A stretch of 64,000 nucleotides of DNA, from positions 372,001 through 436,000 of the forward strand of contig DIYL01000015.1 in the NCBI GenBank assembly GCA_002428985.1, read 5' to 3'. The translations under genes and the position numbers were made by a program. This document shows positions 1-8,510 of the stretch, piece after piece. The number at the start of each line of letters is the position of its first letter. Position 1 is the stretch's first letter. The stretch comes from Anaerolineales bacterium UBA6055. GTDB lineage: Bacteria; Chloroflexota; Anaerolineae; Aggregatilineales; Phototrophicaceae. Under the pieces are notes generated by a model. The model saw only the letters and a list, made by a program, of their open reading frames with translations, was not told the origin of the DNA and made no database searches.

Positions 1-2
1 TT

Positions 3-503
3 GACCTAAAAGACTTGCCGGATAGACAGTTTCAACAAGAATTTGATGGTGTTCTTTCAAATTTTGGAGCGCTCAATTGCTTGCAGGATTGGAAACCCCT
101 TGCAGAATGGTTATCCGCACGCGTTAAATCAGGTGGAACATTAGCATTCGCCATTATGTCCCCATTTTGTGTTTGGGAAACACTCTGGCATGGATCACAC
201 CTCGATTTCGCAGTGGCAACTCGCCGATGGAAAACCAATACGACTTTCACATCTCACGATTCAACATCAATTTTCATTACCTACCCAACGGTTAAACGCC
301 TTACAAATGACTTTGAACCGTTCTTTCAGCGAACAAGGATTCAACCATTAGGTTTATTTTTGCCTCCGAGCGATGTTTATCCAGTGATTGAAAAACGTAA
401 AAAATTACTCAACATACTCACAAAATTCGACGACGCCTTCGCAACAAATTCAAAACTTGCGCTTTTTGCGGATCACTACTGGATTGAATTCGAGCGGATT
501 TGA
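3..503 (+). CDS. SAM-dependent methyltransferase, C-terminal part (5' truncated by window edge)
   Basis: The reading frame is open from base 3 with no upstream stop, so the gene begins outside the window and only about 166 residues are visible. The visible part resembles the second half of a class I SAM methyltransferase: a post-motif-I stretch (EFDGVLSNFGALNCL), then a strand and helix (VKSGGTLAFAIMSPFCVWET) that match the region after the Rossmann core in small-molecule methyltransferases. The glycine-rich SAM-binding motif would lie upstream and cannot be checked. It ends in TGA about 50 nt before the WD40-sortase gene and may head that envelope operon. The substrate is unknown. Confidence 0.7.
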   Translation, partial: DLKDLPDRQFQQEFDGVLSNFGALNCLQDWKPLAEWLSARVKSGGTLAFAIMSPFCVWETLWHGSHLDFAVATRRWKTNTTFTSHDSTSIFITYPTVKRLTNDFEPFFQRTRIQPLGLFLPPSDVYPVIEKRKKLLNILTKFDDAFATNSKLALFADHYWIEFERI

Positions 504-553
504 CAATTTTTTGTTACAATGCAACACATAGATAGGTTTGGGATATAATTTTC

Positions 554-2140
554 ATGCGTTGGTTTTTTAGTTTGTGTTGTTTTATCTGTTTCTCTAGTCT
601 TTTGTCTGCACAAAATAATGATGTAACAACTGCTTCGACTATCGCACCGCTACTAGAGTGGCAAGTCGCTGATGCTATTGATGTCACAGCATTTCATCCA
701 TCACAAAATCAGCTAGCAACTGGTGGGCGTGATAATGCCGTCCGGCTATGGGATAGTACAACGGGTAACGAAACAGCCATTCTATCCGGTCACAGCAATT
801 GGATTACAAGCCTCGCTTATAGCCCTGATGGCACAGTTCTCGCATCCGGTGGTCGGGACAACATGATTTGGATGTGGAATGTCGAAACTCAGACATCACT
901 CCGGCTGATTGAAGACCATCAAGCTGAAATTAAAGCGATGACATTTACCCCTGATGGAAGCTTTTTTATCTCGGGTGATATGAATGGAATTATTCGATTT
1001 GAACCAACGGGGAATCCTGCAAGTACGCAAATTTTCGAGAATTTTGGTGGCGGTATATGGTCATTGGCGATGAGCCCTGATGGTAAGACTTTAGCTGTCG
1101 GCAGTGATGATAGCACCATCTGGATGATTGGTCTCTGGGATGATGATGGAACATGGGTGACCCCTCTAGAAGAGCATAAAACACCGGTTACATCCCTTAC
1201 ATGGTCAGATGATAGCACCCAATTGTTAAGCGGTGAACAAAATGGGCATGTTATTTTGTGGGATGTGAGTAATGTAAAATCGGGTGAAGATAGTGTTGAT
1301 CACCAACAGTATGCAGGACATCTCGCCCCAATCACATCTGTTGATTTCACAAATCACGAAGAGTTATTTATTTCATCCGCATTAGATGGTTCTATCCGAC
1401 TGTGGGATACAACCACAGCAACTGAATTAACAACTGCCTATCAAACATCAGCCCCCGTCACACATATGTCTACCAGCTCTGTTAATCCGCTAGTTGCTTC
1501 ATCCAGCCCAGCAGGCAATGTGAAGATTTGGTCGTTAGAACGAGATATTCTCGTTGATGTTATTACAGACTTTCGCCCTGTTGTCATTCAAAATACCCCT
1601 ATTCCGCCAACACAACAACCTGTAGACATAGTGGAAAACTCAACACAGCAGAATACCGTAGACTCAAATCAAAACCAGTCTTCGCCTGCAACCATCAATC
1701 TACCAAATACATCCTCACCGACACTCATGATCCCTAGCGTGGGTATGCAAGTCGGCATCAAAACATTTCCACTTGACGGTGTTAGTTGGGCAATCGATCC
1801 ACATGAACCTCTTGTCGGGCACTTACAAGGTACGTCATGGGTGAATGGGAACGGTAATGTTGCTCTAGCGGGACATTCCCTGTATCCAAATGGTCGTGCT
1901 GGCGTCTTTAACAGCTTATACAATGTCAATCTAGGTGACGAAATTATCGTGCAAGATGGTGATATCGTAAAACGCTATCTGGTAAGTGACATTCGTGTTG
2001 TCGATTATCGTGATATTAGCGTTGTTTATCCAACAGCACATAGCCGCGTTACACTAATCACCTGTGATATTCCGTCATTCGAATCACAGACAGGGTTATA
2101 TGGGGAGCGGTTGGTTGTGATTGCGGATGCCATCAATTGA
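554..2140 (+). CDS. secreted WD40 beta-propeller protein fused to a C-terminal sortase domain
   Basis: This 528-residue protein has an N-terminal signal peptide (MRWFFSLCCFICFSSLLSAQ), so it probably acts outside the membrane. Residues ~40-335 hold about seven WD40 repeats, recognisable by their LWD/IWS-type endings. A Thr/Gln/Asn-rich linker (~345-390) leads to a sortase-like domain (~391-528) with a full set of candidate catalytic residues: His441 in LAGHS, Cys504 in TLITCD and Arg519 in GERLVV. Sortases are transpeptidases that attach or join surface proteins. A propeller in the same chain could select the substrate, but that is inference. The gene lies 16 nt before an M23 peptidase gene and belongs to an envelope operon. 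Sortase class (D/E-like) is a guess from motif layout. Confidence 0.85.
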   Translation: MRWFFSLCCFICFSSLLSAQNNDVTTASTIAPLLEWQVADAIDVTAFHPSQNQLATGGRDNAVRLWDSTTGNETAILSGHSNWITSLAYSPDGTVLASGGRDNMIWMWNVETQTSLRLIEDHQAEIKAMTFTPDGSFFISGDMNGIIRFEPTGNPASTQIFENFGGGIWSLAMSPDGKTLAVGSDDSTIWMIGLWDDDGTWVTPLEEHKTPVTSLTWSDDSTQLLSGEQNGHVILWDVSNVKSGEDSVDHQQYAGHLAPITSVDFTNHEELFISSALDGSIRLWDTTTATELTTAYQTSAPVTHMSTSSVNPLVASSSPAGNVKIWSLERDILVDVITDFRPVVIQNTPIPPTQQPVDIVENSTQQNTVDSNQNQSSPATINLPNTSSPTLMIPSVGMQVGIKTFPLDGVSWAIDPHEPLVGHLQGTSWVNGNGNVALAGHSLYPNGRAGVFNSLYNVNLGDEIIVQDGDIVKRYLVSDIRVVDYRDISVVYPTAHSRVTLITCDIPSFESQTGLYGERLVVIADAIN

Positions 2141-2156
2141 GTATACAGAGTAGCCC

Positions 2157-3836
2157 ATGCATAAAAACCTGAGTCGCTATTGTCTTGTTCTATTTGTCCT
2201 GGTTGTTTCACTCACAATCGGCTACGCACAAACAGCCGACAGACCACTTATTTTACCTATGTCAACCGATGCAAGCCCATCAACATGGTTGCTTGGTCAA
2301 CCTTATGGCAATACTGTTGGCGCATTCCGCAATGCAGACCGTTGGTATGGTGCTGGGCAAGGATTACATTTTGGACTCGACTTTGGGATGCCGTGCGGAA
2401 CACCCTTAGTTGCTGTCGCTGCTGGCCAAGTCATGTTTGTTGATAATCTCAATTTTGGTTCACGTCCACACAATGTCATCATTCAACATCCACAACTCGG
2501 CTTATCGTCGTTGTATGGTCATCTGCTTGAAAAATCAGAATTAGTAGAAGGCGCTTGGGTAACACAGGGGCAATTTATTGGTTATTCGGGTGATCCTGAT
2601 GAGACCTGTCAATCTCGCCCACACCTACATTATGAGCTACGCTCAATTGGTTATCGTACCGCGATTAACCCCGTACCATATATCGATGCAAACTGGCATA
2701 GCTTAGCGAGTATTGGTAGTTTTAGTTACCCGATTTTTGAACAAGATCTCAATAACGCACGTCAATGGCTTAATATCGATAGCCAACCAGACGTCGCTTT
2801 TGGGGGAATGCGCCTCAATAATTACGACCTTACATATAGCAACAGCGTACCCCTACAGTATTATGGAAGCCCACCACCTGCCATCCAACTTCCAATTTTA
2901 CGAGATAGCACAACAGTCGAACTCACCCAGATTGGTTTTGATGCGTGTTGCCAGCGATATTGGTGGTCAAAAAATGACAGTAATCTATTTTATGCTATAG
3001 ATGGTGGCAATAATCAACGTGCAGCAGTCTACGAATGGTCAATTTCGAATAGGGCACCAACAGGAACAATCAATTCAACACCACTCCCGGTCACATCACC
3101 TGATGGGACTTATGAAGCAATTTTAAACGATGGTCGCGCCTATCTTCGTCGCATCGCCGATGGTGAACTTACACCGACTCCCGTGATGAATCAAATCCCA
3201 GCGATTAGTCCCAATAATATCCATTTGATGTGGATTGAACGCACAGAAACCGAGCAATTTACAGACCGCCCACAAAGCAATATTTTTGTCAGCAATTTTG
3301 ATGGCACAGCGAGTCGCATGATCTATAGCGATTTATCGACTTCAGCCATGTGGCTTGATGATCAGCGCCTGTTACTCTCCACTCGCGAAAATCGTGATTT
3401 CACACTATCTATTCTCAACGTCATTGATGGCACAATTGCACAACTCGGCACTTATAATAACTTACGAGGTTTAACAGTCTCGCCCGGTGGCACGCGCCTG
3501 ATGTTCTATATCACATATCAAGCCGACCCGTCACTCAATGGCATGTACACATTAGAAACAATAGCAGATGCTCAGCCTCAAAAATTAAGTTGGTTCGGCG
3601 CATACAAGTGGCGAGATAGCGATAGTGTTTACTACATACCATTCGATACAACCACCGATCTTCATCAGTTAGCTTATTATCATATCCCAACAGGTACAAA
3701 CACAATGCTTACAGACCCATCCATCACACCCTTCACAATCATGAATGGTGATTGGTCTGTTTCCCCGAATGGGCAACATATTCTCTTCCATAATGCCTTA
3801 AGTCGAAATTTGTCGGTGTTACAAGTGAATGGATAG
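2157..3836 (+). CDS. secreted M23-family metallopeptidase with C-terminal beta-propeller
   Basis: The protein has 559 residues and a signal peptide ending near residue 24 (IGYAQ). Residues ~65-175 form an M23 (LytM/peptidase M23B) domain with all zinc and catalytic positions: His71-xxx-Asp75 (HFGLD), His122 (YGH) and His156-x-His158 (HLH). M23 enzymes cut peptidoglycan cross-links or act as regulators of hydrolases; the intact site predicts activity. The rest (~270-559) consists of short beta-rich repeats such as ISPNNIHLMWIE and VSPGGTRLMFY, typical of a TolB/WD40-like propeller. The start follows the WD40-sortase stop by 16 nt, and the 3' end overlaps the flippase start by 8 nt, so the genes are probably co-transcribed. 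Confidence 0.85.
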   Translation: MHKNLSRYCLVLFVLVVSLTIGYAQTADRPLILPMSTDASPSTWLLGQPYGNTVGAFRNADRWYGAGQGLHFGLDFGMPCGTPLVAVAAGQVMFVDNLNFGSRPHNVIIQHPQLGLSSLYGHLLEKSELVEGAWVTQGQFIGYSGDPDETCQSRPHLHYELRSIGYRTAINPVPYIDANWHSLASIGSFSYPIFEQDLNNARQWLNIDSQPDVAFGGMRLNNYDLTYSNSVPLQYYGSPPPAIQLPILRDSTTVELTQIGFDACCQRYWWSKNDSNLFYAIDGGNNQRAAVYEWSISNRAPTGTINSTPLPVTSPDGTYEAILNDGRAYLRRIADGELTPTPVMNQIPAISPNNIHLMWIERTETEQFTDRPQSNIFVSNFDGTASRMIYSDLSTSAMWLDDQRLLLSTRENRDFTLSILNVIDGTIAQLGTYNNLRGLTVSPGGTRLMFYITYQADPSLNGMYTLETIADAQPQKLSWFGAYKWRDSDSVYYIPFDTTTDLHQLAYYHIPTGTNTMLTDPSITPFTIMNGDWSVSPNGQHILFHNALSRNLSVLQVNG

Positions 3837-5076
3837 ACGGTTATCTAAAAACACGCTCATCCTACTCGTGAGTAATGGTGGGAGTGCTGTTTTATCATTC
3901 TTAATTGCAGTGTTAATCGGGCGTTTTTATGGAGAAGGTGGCCTTGGTATCTACGCAAGTGTTCTAGCTTGGATTTACCCATTGTCCTTTATTGTTGAGT
4001 TTGGATTTGGCACAATGATAACGCGGGACGTTGCCCAACAATCAGAGCTCGCACATGATTACCTGCGGATCACTTGGCAATTTCGTCTAATCACTGGTGG
4101 GATCATAATCTTATTTTTTTGCCTTATTGCCTTGATCTGGGCAGACAATCCATTAACTTTCATCATATCTAGCCCGCTCATTATCATCTTGCCAGCTTAT
4201 AGCGCATATACAGCAGTTTTCCGAGCTCATCAACGTATGTCGCCAATCGCCATGCTTAATCTGAGCATGCTCCTATCTCAAGTTATTCTCCTTATCGCCG
4301 CCGTTGTTGGCACTGCCCATCTCATCGTACTTTTTGTTATCAATACAATCACATCACTAGCTCAATTAGTGGCGGCAATGTACATCTATCGCACGCATTT
4401 CTATAATAAATCAAAGTCACGATCAGATTTAACGCTATTCGATTTAATCCGGCAAGCACGTTCATTTGCTATTGCAGGGATAATCTCAGCATTTCAAGCG
4501 AGATTCAGCATCTTGTGGTTAGAAACTGTCAGCACACCAATTACAGTTGGGTTATTTGTAGCGTCTCTACGCTTTATCGACGGGGCAAAAATGGTCCCCA
4601 ATGCACTATTTGGGGCAGTCTATCCTGCGTTTTCCTCTTTAGCAGATAATACAGCTAAACTACACCGACTATTCCGACTTATATTATTCAGTTTAGGAAC
4701 GTATGGAATAATAATCGCAATCACTTTATTCGGATTCGCTGATACAATTCTTGTACTGTCATTCGGCGACACATTCGTTGCAGCACAATCCGCCTTGATC
4801 ACGCTTGGGTTCATGCTAATACCATTTTTCCTACGTTCGGGCTGGATCTTGTATTGGTATGCGACAGCGCGCGAAAAAGCCGTCAATATTATTCTTGTTA
4901 TCAATTTGATATTGTTGATCATCATACCATCCGGTATGTGGATATTGAGCATTGGCAATGATCCACTTGTCATTATCACGCAAGCTATGTTATACACTGA
5001 ATGTATCACTCTCTTCCTACTGATAATTGGAGATGTCACCCGATGGCAACGCGCACGCATCTCACCAACTGCATAA
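3829..5076 (+). CDS. polysaccharide flippase (Wzx/MOP superfamily)
   Basis: The 415-residue polytopic protein has about 12 hydrophobic segments and opens with a typical flippase sequence (LILLVSNGGSAVLSFLIAVL, then GRFYGEGGLGIYA). Members of this superfamily move lipid-linked oligosaccharides across the cytoplasmic membrane. Its ATG lies within the last codons of the M23 gene (8-nt overlap), which indicates translational coupling. Its end overlaps the next gene, a GT-C enzyme. Flippase, GT-C and GT4 genes in a row point to assembly and export of a surface glycan. The glycan itself cannot be predicted. Confidence 0.85.
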   Translation: MDRRLSKNTLILLVSNGGSAVLSFLIAVLIGRFYGEGGLGIYASVLAWIYPLSFIVEFGFGTMITRDVAQQSELAHDYLRITWQFRLITGGIIILFFCLIALIWADNPLTFIISSPLIIILPAYSAYTAVFRAHQRMSPIAMLNLSMLLSQVILLIAAVVGTAHLIVLFVINTITSLAQLVAAMYIYRTHFYNKSKSRSDLTLFDLIRQARSFAIAGIISAFQARFSILWLETVSTPITVGLFVASLRFIDGAKMVPNALFGAVYPAFSSLADNTAKLHRLFRLILFSLGTYGIIIAITLFGFADTILVLSFGDTFVAAQSALITLGFMLIPFFLRSGWILYWYATAREKAVNIILVINLILLIIIPSGMWILSIGNDPLVIITQAMLYTECITLFLLIIGDVTRWQRARISPTA

Positions 5077-6494
5077 TCTTATTCAGCCTTGCCTTAGGTG
5101 TTCGCATCGCTATTATTGCATTTCATGGATTTGATGGTCTTTATGGGCAAGACGCGTTTGCTTACTTCGATTTTGCAGGCGATATTCTTTACTTTATCGA
5201 GACATTCAATCCGCCCCCACCCTTTTTCTGGTCAATTGGCTATCCGCTGCAACTGGCGATTGGTATGGGGATACTTGGTGTTACAGAATCCGTTGCACTT
5301 GGCACCAGCATTCTGATGGGATCTCTTTTACCGATACTTGTATATAGTCTTGGTTTACAACTTCAACTACGTTTACCTTACGCATTTTTTGCAGGCTTGC
5401 TTATTAGCTTTAGTGGTCAAGCTTTACAATCAAGTCTTGTCATTATGTCTGACATACCTGCGTTATTTTGGAGTTTGATCAGTGTTGTCTCATTATTACA
5501 GTATATGGACGGTAGCAAAAAGCGATGGCTAGCACTGTGCGGATTTGCAGTATCGATCGCTTGCATCACCCGCTGGATTTATCTCATTTTACCTACAATT
5601 TACGTACTTGTATTGATCTTACACTGGAAGCGTCATATTCGTTGGAAAGATACTATTTTGACGATTCTTGTATCACTCATGCCTGTGATGCCTCAGCTTA
5701 TATACAATCAAATAAATCCGCCAACGTTACTCAATCATTCATGGGTGCAAGGCTGGGCACCATTGAATGTACTAGCACAGAATTTTATAACCGTAGAAGG
5801 CACACTCAATTACGAAAAAATCAATGCATTGTTTTATGCCTCACCAATCTATGATCTGAGCTACCTCTCTCCATTACTTACAATTTTTGTATTATGCGGT
5901 CTTCTCTTTGTTTTGCGTCGGCGCAATCTGCATACATTAATAGTTTTAGCATGGTTTGTTACACCTTATGTATTTTTAGCAGGTATTCCATCACAAAATA
6001 TTCGCTTTCCACTGATTATATTCCCAATTGTGACAATACTAGTCGGATTCGGTCTGCAATGGATAATGACCATAACAAAGCCCGTTCGATGGGTAGCTAT
6101 TGGGTTAGCATTAGTCGGTTTCAGTCATACTGCCATTAACGGATTTGACTATGCGAATTCGTTTGTTGAACATCATCAGTCCGAAAAACAAGTTGTCACA
6201 TGGTTAGATGGCAAAATTCCAGATGATGCAAAATTATATACATTCGGCAGTACCCTAATACTCCAGCATTACACAGACTATTCCGTCATCGAAATTTTCT
6301 ATGAAACACCAGATACGCTGAATCAACGCTGGTTTAGGGGGCGCAGTGACTATTTATTACTCAATCTATGGCAAATTGAAAATCAATGGCAGGGACGCGC
6401 GCCACAAGCCAATTATCACTGGTTTAGGGATGATCGAGGTTTAGTCCATATCGAGCGATTTCGTAACCTGACGCTGTTCGAGGCAAATCCATGA
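5043..6494 (+). CDS. GT-C fold membrane glycosyltransferase (PMT/ArnT/GT39-like)
   Basis: The frame is open from 5001, but the ATG at 5043 is preferred because GGAG lies about 10 nt upstream. That gives 483 residues and a 34-nt overlap with the flippase. About 10-12 membrane spans follow. Near the N terminus, after the first span, the acidic stretch DAFAYFDFAGD resembles the external loop that carries the catalytic Asp in polyprenyl-phosphate-dependent mannosyl/arabinosyltransferases. Such enzymes use a lipid-linked sugar on the outer face of the membrane. The soluble C-terminal ~110 residues probably form the extracytoplasmic domain. The acceptor is unknown; partnership with the adjacent flippase is inferred from the operon. 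Confidence 0.75.
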   Translation: MATRTHLTNCIILFSLALGVRIAIIAFHGFDGLYGQDAFAYFDFAGDILYFIETFNPPPPFFWSIGYPLQLAIGMGILGVTESVALGTSILMGSLLPILVYSLGLQLQLRLPYAFFAGLLISFSGQALQSSLVIMSDIPALFWSLISVVSLLQYMDGSKKRWLALCGFAVSIACITRWIYLILPTIYVLVLILHWKRHIRWKDTILTILVSLMPVMPQLIYNQINPPTLLNHSWVQGWAPLNVLAQNFITVEGTLNYEKINALFYASPIYDLSYLSPLLTIFVLCGLLFVLRRRNLHTLIVLAWFVTPYVFLAGIPSQNIRFPLIIFPIVTILVGFGLQWIMTITKPVRWVAIGLALVGFSHTAINGFDYANSFVEHHQSEKQVVTWLDGKIPDDAKLYTFGSTLILQHYTDYSVIEIFYETPDTLNQRWFRGRSDYLLLNLWQIENQWQGRAPQANYHWFRDDRGLVHIERFRNLTLFEANP

Positions 6495-7600
6495 ACATAG
6501 GTATTCTAATCCCGGGTTTTGGTGCAAGCGAAGAAGATTGGGCGCTCCCTGTTTATCAAAATTTTGTCCGCGAGTTAGCCAAGACACATGATGTTCGTGT
6601 GATTGCATTGCGCTATCCGCATACTCGTGAGTCTTATACATATCACAATGCAACAGTTTATCCGCTTGGTTGGGGTGTATGGACTCGTGGGATGAACCGA
6701 TTCCGATTATGGTGGGACACGTACCGAATCGTCAAACGACTCCACAATGAAAAGCCCTTTGACATCTTGCATGGCATCTGGGCAGATGAAACTGGGGCAT
6801 TATCAGGTTGGATTGGAAATCACTTAGATATTTCATCTGTTGTGAGTATTGCGGGTGGTGAACTTGTTGGTTTCCCAGACATTAGCTACGGGTTACAAAT
6901 TAGTCGTTATGGGCGGTGGGTAGTCAATCAAGCACTAAAGCATAACACGCATATCGTCTATCCAAGTAATATGAGCATACCAAATATCAAGGAAATACTG
7001 GGCGAAAATTCATCCAAAATATATCTCGGTAACAACTACGATACGATGCACCCTCTTCGAGGGGAACCAAAACCAAATCACCTGATACATGTAGGGTCAT
7101 TAATTCCAGTAAAAAACCAACATCTGTTATTAGATACAATGCATCAACTACCAAACAATATTACACTGGACATTGTTGGTGAAGGTGTCTTAGAAGAAGA
7201 GCTTAAAGTATATGCCCAAAAGCTAGGGATCAGTGACCGGGTTAACTTTCTAGGCAGAATTCCGCACACAGAATTATTCAAGCATTATTCACAGGCTGAG
7301 TTAAACATCATTACTTCTCGCCACGAATCATACTGTATGGCAATACTTGAAGCCGGAATATGTGGCACGCCGACAGTTGGAACCCGTGTTGGTATCATGA
7401 CAGAAAACTGGGTCAAAGCCTTTACAAGAAACGGAGACACCGCAAATGAGCTCGCAACGCAAATCATGACATTTTTAGAAAGCCACCATCGTGAAAAATG
7501 GATGCAGATTGCATACGGATACGACCACGTAAGAAAATATATGGATATTTCAACGATGACTATAAAATATACAGACCTTTATCAAAACTTACTTAACTAA
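6491..7600 (+). CDS. GT4-family glycosyltransferase (GT-B fold)
   Basis: The 369-residue protein starts with an ATGA overlap of the GT-C stop codon. The C-terminal half has the GT4 hallmarks: LIHVGSLIPVKNQHLLLDTM, LDIVGEGVLEEEL, RVNFLGRIPHTEL, and the E-x7-E donor-binding region (SRHESYCMAILEAGICGTP). GT4 retaining enzymes transfer sugars from nucleotide donors on the cytoplasmic face. The N terminus (MNIGILIPGFGASEEDWALP) is the usual acceptor-side Rossmann strand. It is the last gene of the plus-strand envelope operon and ends 2 nt before the convergent small basic ORF. Confidence 0.88.
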   Translation: MNIGILIPGFGASEEDWALPVYQNFVRELAKTHDVRVIALRYPHTRESYTYHNATVYPLGWGVWTRGMNRFRLWWDTYRIVKRLHNEKPFDILHGIWADETGALSGWIGNHLDISSVVSIAGGELVGFPDISYGLQISRYGRWVVNQALKHNTHIVYPSNMSIPNIKEILGENSSKIYLGNNYDTMHPLRGEPKPNHLIHVGSLIPVKNQHLLLDTMHQLPNNITLDIVGEGVLEEELKVYAQKLGISDRVNFLGRIPHTELFKHYSQAELNIITSRHESYCMAILEAGICGTPTVGTRVGIMTENWVKAFTRNGDTANELATQIMTFLESHHREKWMQIAYGYDHVRKYMDISTMTIKYTDLYQNLLN

Positions 7601-7602
7601 AA

Positions 7603-7740
7603 CTACTTTTTCTTCCGATTTTTCTTGCGTGACTTTTTGGCTTGCTTACGCTTCGACTTATTTTTGTCTTTCTTTTTTCTGTCAATTTTCGGTTTAATTG
7701 AAGTCTTCTTTTCTTCTTCAATTGCTGGTAATACCATCAT
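7603..7740 (-). CDS. small, very basic hypothetical protein (45 aa)
   Basis: A 45-codon minus-strand frame begins with ATGATG directly after the TAG of the upstream methyltransferase (stop at 7741-7743) and ends with TAG at 7603. After a short acidic stretch (EEEKK), the product is almost entirely Lys, Arg, Asn, Ser and Asp: the final ~26 residues contain about 17 Lys/Arg. The composition suggests nucleic-acid or ribosome binding, or a disordered tail, but no family is recognised. The abutting stop and start fit coupled translation. The convergent GT4 gene ends 2 nt away. It could be a spurious frame in A/T-rich DNA, but its tight junction and even coding composition argue for a gene. Confidence 0.55.
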   Translation of the reverse strand: MMVLPAIEEEKKTSIKPKIDRKKKDKNKSKRKQAKKSRKKNRKKK

Positions 7741-8481
7741 CTATTCTCCATATTGTTTCCACCAGATACCTGTACATTCCGGCAGTGTAATTTTTCCACT
7801 TGCGACAACACTATCTGCTAGCTCATCTCCAAAGAAAAATCGTGTCAGTTCATCTGCTTCCTCTATCGATGCAAACTGGTAGTCCGTCCGTATCCAACGA
7901 TAGCCAAAGCCATGTTCTGTCTGCCAGTACTCATAGAGTTGTGCAAGGTCATCTGTCGGTGGTTGGGGTTTACGCTGACCAGTCCCCATCGTTTCAATCA
8001 GAATTGCCGTACCATCTGGTTTAGCGATTCGTTCCATTTCAGCAAGCATTTTATCGGTACGTGCTTGCCAATCTTCAGGATGCCATCCTATTACATGCCC
8101 AAAACTCCACCCTTCGACTACGACATCAGCGACATTAGACACAATCGGCATATACTGGTTATCAGCTTGTACCAGCGACCAATTTTCCATACCTGTCGTT
8201 TCTAGATAGTTACTCGCTTCCCCCAACATCGCAGGCGCAAGATCACATGCCCAGACGTAATTGACCATGACAGACAGCAGTCGGGTGACACGTCCTGTTC
8301 CTGCACCAAACTCGACTACATCAATCCCATACATGGAGCGAATATCATTCAACGCAGAAAATAAGTTACCATGTTGATCTTCGCGTGCGACAAGTCGCTC
8401 ATAAAGATCAGCTTTATTTACATAGATATTTTTAAAGTGGTCTGTCATAGAGGTGGCATTTCTGTTGAGTAGGAGAGCCAA
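7741..8481 (-). CDS. class I SAM-dependent methyltransferase
   Basis: The SAM-binding motif I is clear (VVEFGAGTGRVTRLL), followed by the acidic motif II region (VWACDLAPAMLGEA). Two starts are possible. TTG at 8481 has a strong GGGGGAG 5 nt upstream; ATG at 8448 gives the family-like beginning MTDHFKNIYVNKADLYERL but has no good ribosome site. I report the longer form (246 residues). The substrate is not predictable. The gene follows the phosphohexomutase by about 30 nt and precedes the 45-aa basic ORF without a gap. Confidence 0.8.
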   Translation of the reverse strand: MALLLNRNATSMTDHFKNIYVNKADLYERLVAREDQHGNLFSALNDIRSMYGIDVVEFGAGTGRVTRLLSVMVNYVWACDLAPAMLGEASNYLETTGMENWSLVQADNQYMPIVSNVADVVVEGWSFGHVIGWHPEDWQARTDKMLAEMERIAKPDGTAILIETMGTGQRKPQPPTDDLAQLYEYWQTEHGFGYRWIRTDYQFASIEEADELTRFFFGDELADSVVASGKITLPECTGIWWKQYGE

Positions 8482-8510
8482 ACTGACTCCCCCGTTACTG
8501 ATAAATTCAA

